Shown here piece by piece: positions 58,241 to 64,000 of a stretch of DNA of 64,000 nt. The position numbers and the translations under genes are program-made. The stretch's first letter is position 1, and each line of letters starts with the position of its first letter. This DNA is from JAYFRC01 sp034926415 (GTDB lineage Bacteria > Bacillota > Clostridia > Oscillospirales > Oscillospiraceae), in contig JAYFRC010000034.1 in NCBI GenBank assembly GCA_034926415.1, forward strand, positions 7,432-71,431, in the 5' to 3' direction. Below the pieces are notes generated by a model. The model saw only the letters and a program-made list of their open reading frames with translations, searched no databases and was not told the DNA's origin.

Positions 58241-58999
58241 ATGCCCGACAGATTTTCGCTTATTTTCACCTCTGTGTTTACCGGCGCCGCCTGCGCCGCG
58301 CTCCGTGCGCTTCAGTCGGTCTACGGTTTTGACGGAGCGGGGCTTCCCGCCGTCTCTCCCTTCGGCCCGGCCTCCGCCGCATGCGCCGCAGCCTCAGCCG
58401 CTGCTCTCCTCGCGCTGTCACGGCGCGTAAAGCCAGCCACAGGCTTCTTTTCCCCCATGTCCAGGCCATGGGTCATCGTCTCAGCGCTCGGCTCGCTGTG
58501 CCTTGCTCTGTCCGGGATCGGATACATGTTTTCATCTTTAGGCGGCGCGGTCTCGGCCGCGGAGTTCCTTCTCGGCGCGTTCGCCGTGTTCGCAGCCGTA
58601 CTCTCTCCGCTTGCCCGGCGCACCAATCACGACGGAACCCCGGCGCGCGGAAGGCTTTTGTTCGCCCTCATTCCCACATGCTTCTGCGTGGCGTGGATAG
58701 TCGTTTTTTACCGCGACCATGCAGCCGACCCGCTGCTGTGGCACTACTGGTGCCCGCTGCTCGCGATAGCGGCCCTTACCATTTCCTTTTACTATTCCGC
58801 AGGGCTTTACTGCGGACGCATGTTTTTTCGACGGGCCGCGTTTTTCTCGGCTCTTGCCGTCATGCTGTCAATATCCGCGCTGCCCGGAAACGGCGTGACT
58901 CCCGTCTTCTTCTGCATTGCGGGCTGCGCACTGATGCGGCTTGCCGAGCTGCGCATGCTGCTCGCAACGGAAAACAGTCTGTCTTATACACAAGGATAA
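58241..58999 (+). CDS. Polytopic membrane protein of unknown function
   Basis: A 252-residue protein with about six hydrophobic segments (around residues 8-25, 42-60, 78-96, 103-120, 140-158, 170-188, 205-235) separated by short basic loops. I do not recognise a family. AAGAGG precedes ATG 58241 at about 9 bases. Coding character (third-position GC) agrees with neighbours. It is divergent from spoIID and may share sporulation-time expression, but the AT-rich gap shows no clear sigma-factor site. Confidence 0.65.
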   Translation: MPDRFSLIFTSVFTGAACAALRALQSVYGFDGAGLPAVSPFGPASAACAAASAAALLALSRRVKPATGFFSPMSRPWVIVSALGSLCLALSGIGYMFSSLGGAVSAAEFLLGAFAVFAAVLSPLARRTNHDGTPARGRLLFALIPTCFCVAWIVVFYRDHAADPLLWHYWCPLLAIAALTISFYYSAGLYCGRMFFRRAAFFSALAVMLSISALPGNGVTPVFFCIAGCALMRLAELRMLLATENSLSYTQG

Positions 59000-59046
59000 A
59001 AAACTTTGTATTTTTAATACTTTTTTAATAATTACCCCTATTTTTA

Positions 59047-59185
59047 TTAACATAACGCCTGTATTATCATAATCACAGGGAACGACCAGAACGTCGTTGC
59101 TGCAAGGTACAAATAACTTCTTTTCATCCAATCTTCCAACCCAACGGCAAAAGCGGGAACGTAAGTTCCCGCTTTTGTCGTTTTT
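59047..59185 (+). ncRNA. Candidate small RNA (or autonomous terminator unit)
   Basis: TTAACA (59047-59052), 17 bases and TAATCA (59070-59075) form a promoter-like pair. The expected transcript from about 59081 starts with AACGAC-cagaac-GTCGTT and ends with AAAAGCGGGAAC-gtaa-GTTCCCGCTTTT (59149-59176) then gtcgTTTTT. About 100 bases, no reading frame. The terminator could merely serve the flanking convergent genes. Confidence 0.3.
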
Positions 59186-59207
59186 GTCTTATCTGCGGGC
59201 GAAATAT

Positions 59208-59651
59208 CTATCTCAACCCTCCGAAAAAATCCGCCAGAAGCGCGGCGCACTCGCCCTCGCACACTCCGCCGACCACCTCTGGCGTATTTGAAAAATCTTC
59301 CATATACATGTTCCACACTCCGCCGACCGCGCCCATGGCACGGTCGCGCGCACCGTAGACCAATCGCTCTATCCTCGCGTTAAGTATGGCTCCGGCGCAC
59401 ATCGGGCAGGGCTCGAGCGTGACGTACATCGTCGCGCCTGAGAGCCGCCAGGAGCCGGTGTTCCCGTTGGCCTGAACGATCGCCTCCATCTCCGCATGGG
59501 ACGCGGCGCTCTGTTTTTCCTCGCGCATATTGCGCCCTCTGCCTATTACCTCGCCGCCGGCAACTATAATGCAGCCGACCGGGACCTCCCCAGCCGCCGC
59601 AGCTTCCCGCGCAAGTGCAATGGCCATGCGCATATATTTTTCGTCGTCCAT
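59208..59651 (-). CDS. tadA: tRNA-specific adenosine deaminase TadA
   Basis: A 147-residue zinc deaminase: GEVPVGCIIV near residue 19, catalytic SHAEMEAI (H-A-E, near 51) and PCPMCAGAIL (P-C-x-x-C, near 81), plus YGARDRAMGAVGG. It converts A34 to inosine in tRNA-Arg(ACG). I start at ATG 59651; AAAGGA lies about 11-12 bases upstream. Monocistronic, divergent from the yaaL-like gene. Confidence 0.92.
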   Translation of the reverse strand: MDDEKYMRMAIALAREAAAAGEVPVGCIIVAGGEVIGRGRNMREEKQSAASHAEMEAIVQANGNTGSWRLSGATMYVTLEPCPMCAGAILNARIERLVYGARDRAMGAVGGVWNMYMEDFSNTPEVVGGVCEGECAALLADFFGGLR

Positions 59652-59777
59652 ATTCGTTACCGTTCCTTTCGCCTCGCCGCACAAATTAAAATTCGTTTTC
59701 TTGCGCCGAGCGTATAGACAATGGAATATTTGCCCAAAATAGGAATAACGTTAGTAATACAAGGAGTGGAATGTTCC

Positions 59778-60047
59778 ATGGGTGAAAATTCGTCTTTCTT
59801 CAGAAAATCCGCCCGCGAAAGCGAGGAAATGCGCGACCTGCGTATGTCGCTCGAGGAAACCAAACAGCAGATAGCGCGGGTTTACGGCTGGTTCAACTAT
59901 GCCGACGACCCCGACCTTATAGACTCATACGTATATGAAATAAACGCGCTCAGGGCGCGCTACAACTACCTGCTGCGCCGCGTCAAAGACGCCGGGGGCG
60001 AGGCTGTCGCGTGCGGGCGGGGAGGAGATGACAAGCAATGGACCTGA
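59778..60047 (+). CDS. DUF2508/YaaL-like small protein
   Basis: An 89-residue protein rich in charged residues with a helical N-terminus and the segment VYGWFNYADDPDLIDSYVYE followed by INALRARYNYLLRRVKD, typical of YaaL/DUF2508. AAGGAG lies 11 bases before ATG 59778. Its last codons overlap the bofA start by 10 bases, and the yaaL-bofA pairing is as in Bacillus, which supports the call. Function unknown. Confidence 0.8.
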   Translation: MGENSSFFRKSARESEEMRDLRMSLEETKQQIARVYGWFNYADDPDLIDSYVYEINALRARYNYLLRRVKDAGGEAVACGRGGDDKQWT

Positions 60048-60304
60048 CTCAGGAGATACTTCTCGCAATAGCCGCGGTGCTCGCCGTGCTGCTTGTACTG
60101 CGGCTGTTCGCGGCCCCGCTGCGGCTTGCGCTAAAGGTGCTCGTCAACACCGCGGTCGGCTTTCTCGCCCTTATCGTCGTCAATCTGACGGCGGCGATAA
60201 CCGGCGTGGCCGTAGGCGTAAACCTGATAAACGCCGTCGTCATAGGCGTGCTCGGCCTTCCAGGGTTTGTTTTGCTGCTTCTCATGCAGTGGATGTTTAC
60301 ATAA
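60038..60304 (+). CDS. bofA: BofA-family pro-sigma-K processing inhibitor
   Basis: An 88-residue membrane protein with hydrophobic segments at about 5-25, 30-50 and 65-86. The family core is LVNTAVGFLALIVVN followed by GVAVGVNLINAVVIGVLGLPGFVLLLL, the conserved V-N-x-x-N-A/x-x-x-G-x-x-G-x-P-G motif of BofA. In Bacillus it holds the SpoIVFB protease inactive in the outer forespore membrane. GGGGAGGAG lies just upstream of the ATG. Confidence 0.88.
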   Translation: MDLTQEILLAIAAVLAVLLVLRLFAAPLRLALKVLVNTAVGFLALIVVNLTAAITGVAVGVNLINAVVIGVLGLPGFVLLLLMQWMFT

Positions 60305-60321
60305 ATGGCGGTTCGCGCTCC

Positions 60322-61035
60322 CTAAATATTTGTTCCCCAGCCTTGGAGCGGATACCGCTGCATCGCGCCGAATATCTTCTGTTTCAAATCCGGATATTTC
60401 TTCTCGAGTTCGGCCACGAGCTCCTTTATCTCCTGCCTGCGCGTATAACCGTCCGCCGGGCAGGTGTTTTTTACGACCGGCAGCCCAAGCTCCGCCGCCT
60501 GCGCGATTATCTCGCTTTCGCGGATATACAGCATCGGCCGTATCTGCGTTACCTCCATGCGGCTGAGATAAGTCACTGGCGTGAAGCCGCCGAGCCTGCC
60601 CTCGAACACGAGACTCATCAGCATCGTTTCCACAGCGTCGTCGAAATGATGACCGAGCGCCATTTTGTTGTAGCCCCGCTCCTTCATCGCGCCGTTCAGC
60701 GCGCCCTTGCGCATCTTGGCGCACAGAGAGCAGGGGTTTTGTTCCTTTCTGACATTGAAAACGATATCATATATATCCGTGCGGATAATCTCATATGGCA
60801 CCTCAAGCTCAGCGCAGAGCTTCTCAACCTCCGAAAAATCCATCCCGAGCCCCATATCCAGCGTCAGCGCGCCAAGCTCAAAACGCTTTGGATAAAACCG
60901 CTGAAGCTGCTTCATAAGACAGACAAGCATAAGCGAGTCCTTGCCGCCGGATACTCCGACGGCTATTTTGTCGCCATCTGCAATCATCGAATAATCGTCG
61001 ATGCATCGGCGCATATGTCCCAAAAGTCTCTGCAT
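60322..61035 (-). CDS. TtcA-family tRNA thiolation enzyme (PP-loop ATPase)
   Basis: A 237-residue N-type ATP pyrophosphatase: P-loop SGGKDSLMLVCL near residue 32, CSLCAKMRKGAL (C-x-x-C, near 112), GHHFDDAVETMLMSL (near 135), and a third cysteine in VKNTCPADG (near 205). The three cysteines suggest a [4Fe-4S] cluster as in TtcA. It probably thiolates a tRNA nucleotide (C32 for TtcA). I start at ATG 61035 with GGGAGG upstream; a longer frame to 61122 is unsupported. Confidence 0.82.
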   Translation of the reverse strand: MQRLLGHMRRCIDDYSMIADGDKIAVGVSGGKDSLMLVCLMKQLQRFYPKRFELGALTLDMGLGMDFSEVEKLCAELEVPYEIIRTDIYDIVFNVRKEQNPCSLCAKMRKGALNGAMKERGYNKMALGHHFDDAVETMLMSLVFEGRLGGFTPVTYLSRMEVTQIRPMLYIRESEIIAQAAELGLPVVKNTCPADGYTRRQEIKELVAELEKKYPDLKQKIFGAMQRYPLQGWGTNI

Positions 61036-61166
61036 TTTAGTGCCTCCCGTAACTTTTAAAGAAAAAAGTACGATGTAAAATTTGAAAAATGAAATTGAGA
61101 TATAGCGAGTAAAACCGAGCAAATCAAAGAAATCCGGAGAACATCCCGGGATAAATCAAAATTGTG

Positions 61167-61224
61167 TTGACACTTCGTCCGCCCTGTGCTATAAATAACC
61201 TTGCTTCCGATTTTACAGGGAAGC
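61167..61224 (+). promoter_or_regulatory. rplM-rpsI promoter and leader hairpin
   Basis: TTGACA (61167-61172), 17 bases, TATAAA (61190-61195), close to consensus. The transcript then starts with GCTTCC-N10-GGAAGC (61203-61224), a hairpin in the position of the known L13 leader of Firmicutes, where L13 may autoregulate. Confidence 0.7.
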
Positions 61225-61278
61225 ATTTAATTTGTAAAGAAAATAAGATATTTCTATAATTTAACGGAGGAAGAAACC

Positions 61279-61710
61279 ATGTCCACTTTTATGGCTAACA
61301 AGGCTAACACCGTGCGCAAGTGGTACATCCTCGACGCGGCCGGCAAGCCTCTGGGCAAGACGGCTGTCATCGCGGCGGACCTGCTGCGCGGCAAGCGCAA
61401 GACCGACTATACCCCCCACTCCGACTGCGGGGATAACGTCATCATCATCAACGCAGGAAAGGCTGTGCTGACCGGCAAGAAACTCGAGCAGAAGATATAC
61501 CGCACTCACTCCGGCTGGGTCGGCGGCCTCAAGGAGACCAAGTACCGCCTTCTCATGCAGGAGCAGCCCGAGCTTGCGATGCGCGTTGCGATCCGCGGCA
61601 TGATGCCCCGCAACACCATCACCAAGGATTCGCTGTCCCGCCTGCACATTTACGCCGACGGCAACTATGAGCAGCAGGCTCAGAAGCCCGAAGCATGGAC
61701 CGAGGAATAA
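61279..61710 (+). CDS. rplM: 50S ribosomal protein L13
   Basis: A 143-residue uL13 of normal length: VRKWYILDAAGKPLGKTAVIAADLLRGKRK, VIIINAGKAVLTGKK and MLPRN-type MMPRNTITKD near residue 110. GGAGG lies 8 bases before the ATG. Highly expressed codon usage. Binds 23S rRNA early in assembly. Confidence 0.97.
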   Translation: MSTFMANKANTVRKWYILDAAGKPLGKTAVIAADLLRGKRKTDYTPHSDCGDNVIIINAGKAVLTGKKLEQKIYRTHSGWVGGLKETKYRLLMQEQPELAMRVAIRGMMPRNTITKDSLSRLHIYADGNYEQQAQKPEAWTEE

Positions 61711-61725
61711 GGGGGTAATTGAATA

Positions 61726-62130
61726 ATGTATACAAGCAAGAAGCCGTATATCTACGGCACCGGAAGAAGAAAGTCCTCTACCGCCCGCGTCCATGTTTTT
61801 GAAGGCGGAACCGGAAGCATCAGCATCAACGGCCGCGACATCGAGGAATATTTCGGCCTTGAGACCCTCAAGATGCTGGTTCGCCAGCCCTTCGAGGTAA
61901 CCGGCACTGCCGGCAAGATGGACGTCGAAGCCACCGTTACCGGCGGCGGCGTCACAGGACAGGCAGGCGCTCTGCGCCACGGAATTGCCCGCGCTCTGCT
62001 GCAGGTCAATCCCGAGTACCGCACCCCGCTCAAGCAGGCCGGCCTGCTTACCCGCGACCCTCGTATGAAGGAACGCAAGAAGTACGGCCTCAAGGCCGCG
62101 CGCAAAGCGCCTCAGTTCTCCAAGAGATAA
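61726..62130 (+). CDS. rpsI: 30S ribosomal protein S9
   Basis: A 134-residue uS9: YGTGRRKSSTARVHVFEGG at the start, GGGVTGQAGALRHGIARALL in the middle and the basic tail RKKYGLKAARKAPQFSKR that reaches the ribosomal P site. Directly after rplM, the universal pairing. GGGGG precedes the ATG. Confidence 0.97.
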   Translation: MYTSKKPYIYGTGRRKSSTARVHVFEGGTGSISINGRDIEEYFGLETLKMLVRQPFEVTGTAGKMDVEATVTGGGVTGQAGALRHGIARALLQVNPEYRTPLKQAGLLTRDPRMKERKKYGLKAARKAPQFSKR

Positions 62131-62174
62131 TCTGTACGATATCGGACGATATCAGACAATATTCAATCATACAC

Positions 62175-62210
62175 AAGAAGCCCGGCACTTTTATTGCGCC
62201 GGGCTTCTTT
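62175..62210 (+). terminator. Terminator of rplM-rpsI
   Basis: AAGAAGCCCGGC-N11-GCCGGGCTTCTT then T's: a perfect 12-bp stem. Confidence 0.9.
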
Positions 62211-62303
62211 ATGTTGCATAACCTGAAAGAAATGGACTTTTTTTCCGTATAATGTTATCATTATTGCGCCGATCATTTGTACAGCGCAAAGGAGGGATTA
62301 TAT

Positions 62304-62939
62304 ATGCAATACGGGCCAAATCCCAATGCAATTTACCCTAACGAGAAAATCAAAAGCATATGCTATGTCAAAAACGTTATAACCCGCCCGAATATTATTG
62401 TTGGAGACTACACCTACTATGACGATGTTAACGGTGCCGAGAGGTTTGAAGAGCATGTCACGCACCATTATGAATTTATTGGAGACAAGCTTATTATCGG
62501 GAAATTCTGCGCCATAGCGAAAGGCATTGAATTTGTAATGAATGGCGCAAACCACAGGATGTGCAGTATTACCACGTATCCGTTTAACATAATGGGGCAT
62601 GGATGGGAAAAATCAACTCCCGCATTGGCCGATTTGCCGCTGAAGGGGGACACCGTAATCGGAAATGACGTATGGATCGGGCAGAATATCACTGTAATGC
62701 CCGGCGTGCATATTGGGGACGGAGCGATCGTCGCCGCTGATTCAGTCGTAACAAAAGACGTTCCCGCATACCATATTGCGGGCGGAAACCCTTGTAATAC
62801 GCTCAAAAAAAGATTTGACGATGAGCTAATTACTTACCTTCTCGCCATTAAATGGTGGGATTGGCCTGCTTGTAAAATATTTGATAATCTTGACGCTCTG
62901 TGCAGCGGTGATCTTGAAAAAATAAAAGAAATCAAGTAG
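62304..62939 (+). CDS. Vat-family streptogramin A O-acetyltransferase
   Basis: A 211-residue left-handed beta-helix (hexapeptide) acetyltransferase. It follows Vat proteins throughout: GDYTYYDD near residue 36, HYEFIGDKLIIGKFCAIA, the catalytic histidine in NGANHRM (near 81), GHGWEKSTP, DLPLKGDTVIGNDVWIG and MPGVHIGDGAIVAADSVVTK. Vat enzymes acetylate group A streptogramins and give resistance; related chromosomal xenobiotic acetyltransferases also exist. AAAGGAGG lies about 8 bases before ATG 62304 and a TATAAT sits at 62248. The gene is clearly richer in A/T than its neighbours and has its own promoter and terminator, suggesting horizontal acquisition. Confidence 0.85.
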   Translation: MQYGPNPNAIYPNEKIKSICYVKNVITRPNIIVGDYTYYDDVNGAERFEEHVTHHYEFIGDKLIIGKFCAIAKGIEFVMNGANHRMCSITTYPFNIMGHGWEKSTPALADLPLKGDTVIGNDVWIGQNITVMPGVHIGDGAIVAADSVVTKDVPAYHIAGGNPCNTLKKRFDDELITYLLAIKWWDWPACKIFDNLDALCSGDLEKIKEIK

Positions 62940-63099
62940 TTCATTATGAGAATAGCGTGAAGCCAAGCTGTTGTCTGCTGCCGCAGATTTGTCGCGCTGC
63001 CGTGCGGACGATATCAAGCGATACGCAAGAAATCGGACAATACCGGTCTATACCAACGTACTTCCCGCCGTCATTAAAATTCCAGGAGATAATCAGTCC

Positions 63100-63152
63100 A
63101 TCAACAGGATCCCCGGAATCTTCGGATTCCGGGGATCCTGTTGATTTGTTTT
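63100..63152 (+). terminator. Strong terminator after the Vat-type gene
   Basis: A perfect 21-bp stem (63100-63120 with 63125-63145) closed by TTCG, then TTGTTTT. It ends about 160 bases after the stop codon. Confidence 0.88.
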
Positions 63153-63381
63153 AACTAGCGTGGTTTTTGCATCATTCTAGACATTGACTTTCATTTTATT
63201 CCTATTCATAATTCGCGTTTCAAGCGGCTTGTTCCCTTTTATTTTAATCTTATATGCAAATGCTGTCATATACCAAGTAAAAAGCTATTCATTATCCCAC
63301 AATTTATGCTTTGCAGCTTTTTATGATTATGTAACTCTCTCCAACTTTTGCATAAAGCCCGATAATATCATTCAAATTCCC

Positions 63382-63410
63382 TTGACATTAAAAGTTTTCG
63401 TCCTTATAAT
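63382..63410 (+). promoter_or_regulatory. Promoter of the BMP-family lipoprotein gene
   Basis: TTGACA (63382-63387), 17 bases, TATAAT (63405-63410): consensus in both boxes. The stretch 63153-63381 is AT-rich and I see nothing else in it. Confidence 0.85.
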
Positions 63411-63440
63411 TCGGTTATCAAAACAAAGCAGCAAACGGGC

Positions 63441-63491
63441 AAAGGCGCTCACGGAGTTGGCAAGGACTCCGCGGGCGCCTTTTCTTTTCTG
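63441..63491 (+). terminator. Premature terminator/attenuator in the leader of the BMP gene
   Basis: AAAGGCGC...GCGCCTTT outside and CGGAGT...ACTCCG inside, followed by TTTTCTTTTCT, only about 25 bases after the expected start of transcription and about 80 before the gene. A second hairpin closed by GTGG/CCAC lies at 63491-63536. No known riboswitch was recognised. Confidence 0.65.
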
Positions 63492-63573
63492 TGGAGTTAA
63501 TGATTCCCGGCCAATATTTCGGCCATGCGACCCCACGCATAATCATCTGATAAAAAGCAAGGAGGGCTTTACG

Positions 63574-64000
63574 ATGAAAAAGAAAAAAGTATTTAGTGTA
63601 TTACTTGCAGGTGCCATGATGTCCGGTCTTCTGTTTGGATGCGGAAGCAATTCAGCCTCGACGGGCGCTACTTCCGGCTCGTCTTCTTCCGATTCGACTT
63701 CTTCCAAATCCGCTTCCGGCGTGAAGGTCGCGGCGATCTTCGGCGGTCCCATCACCGACAAGAGCTGGAATGAAACTTCCTACAACGGTCTGTGCGCCAT
63801 AGGCGACATGGGTACGGAAACCTCGTACGTTGAAAATGTCGCGGCAGCCGACGCCCCTGACGCCATGCGCACCTTCGCCACCTCAGGCTACAACGTGATT
63901 TATGTAAACTCCAGCGCGTTCAAGGACTCTGCATATGAGATCGCTCCCGAATTCCCCGACGTCACTTTCATTATCAACGGCGCCGGCGAGCAGGGAGACA
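63574..64000 (+). CDS. BMP-family (PnrA-like) ABC transporter substrate-binding lipoprotein, N-terminal part
   Basis: The first 142 codons of a gene that runs off the right edge. Signal peptide with lipobox LFGC (C23), S/T-rich linker to about 50, then VKVAAIFGGPITDKSWNETSYNGL, the D-x-S/F-N-x-x-x-x-x-G-L start of BMP/PnrA nucleoside-binding proteins, and FATSGYNVIYVNSSAFKDSAYEIAPEFPDVTF. It probably binds purine nucleosides or a related ligand for a permease encoded beyond the window. GGAGGG lies 8 bases before the ATG. Confidence 0.87.
   Translation, partial: MKKKKVFSVLLAGAMMSGLLFGCGSNSASTGATSGSSSSDSTSSKSASGVKVAAIFGGPITDKSWNETSYNGLCAIGDMGTETSYVENVAAADAPDAMRTFATSGYNVIYVNSSAFKDSAYEIAPEFPDVTFIINGAGEQGD

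Noticed and set aside
1..64000. tRNA, rRNA, CRISPR arrays, insertion sequences, prophage
   Set aside because: None was recognised on either strand; no direct-repeat array with spacers and no transposase- or integrase-like protein was seen.

Overview
The window looks like the chromosome of an anaerobic, spore-forming member of the Clostridia, with a GC-rich gut Oscillospirales-type commensal as best guess. Supporting this: spoIID and a yaaL-like/bofA pair, many ferredoxin-type proteins, a B12-dependent MetH whose reactivation domain is a separate gene, strong Shine-Dalgarno sites and dense co-directional operons. No tRNA, rRNA, CRISPR array, transposase or phage gene was seen.

Layout. 1-4.7 kb: a Fur-family regulator (cut by the window edge) divergent from a metallocofactor operon: a two-cluster ferredoxin, a DUF134 regulator, two NifX-like proteins, two MinD-type ATPases with built-in ferredoxin domains, and an Mrp/NBP35 ATPase. 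4.7-16.2 kb: two divergent sugar operons with two DhaK/DhaL kinase pairs, an RpiB-like and a TPI-like isomerase, a fucose-isomerase-like and a cupin (lyxose-isomerase-like) protein, and a ribose-type ABC importer; together they fit catabolism of a short-chain (tetrose/tetrulose or related) sugar. 16.3-21.9 kb: a REC-GGDEF-EAL c-di-GMP protein, a membrane glycosyltransferase and an iron alcohol dehydrogenase. 21.9-29.6 kb: DUF368 lipid carrier transporter, then pstSCAB-phoU-phoB-phoR with Pho-box-like repeats upstream. 29.7-33.6 kb: metF, MetH activation protein, metH. 33.7-36.2 kb: uvrB and a DUF2812 protein. 36.3-45.5 kb: a nine-gene operon (TctBAC importer, two-subunit CoA-transferase, SSS symporter, 3-hydroxyacid dehydrogenase, thiolase, BKACE enzyme) under a divergent LysR regulator; the enzymes close into a cycle that shortens a 3-hydroxy acid by one acetyl-CoA. 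46.8-49 kb: small unknown protein, nucleotidyltransferase, type II pantothenate kinase. 49.1-55.9 kb: two HtrA proteases, a two-component system and a degenerate deacetylase. 56-64 kb: degV, spoIID, tadA, bofA, ttcA-like, rplM-rpsI, an AT-richer Vat-type acetyltransferase, and the start of a BMP-family lipoprotein.

Most notable observations: (1) a ~140-base element present three times, each time filling the gap between two co-directional minus-strand genes just before a membrane-protein gene (pstC, tctA, htrA-like), with three conserved hairpins, compensatory changes, and an arm that could pair instead with the downstream Shine-Dalgarno; (2) a PstS whose two halves are in swapped order (circular permutation); (3) a sugar ABC ATPase that has lost the Walker A lysine in one half and the Walker B acidic pair in the other; (4) the BKACE/CoA-transferase/thiolase cycle with unknown substrate; (5) the double-DhaKL sugar island. 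All calls come from reading the sequence; no database search was run.
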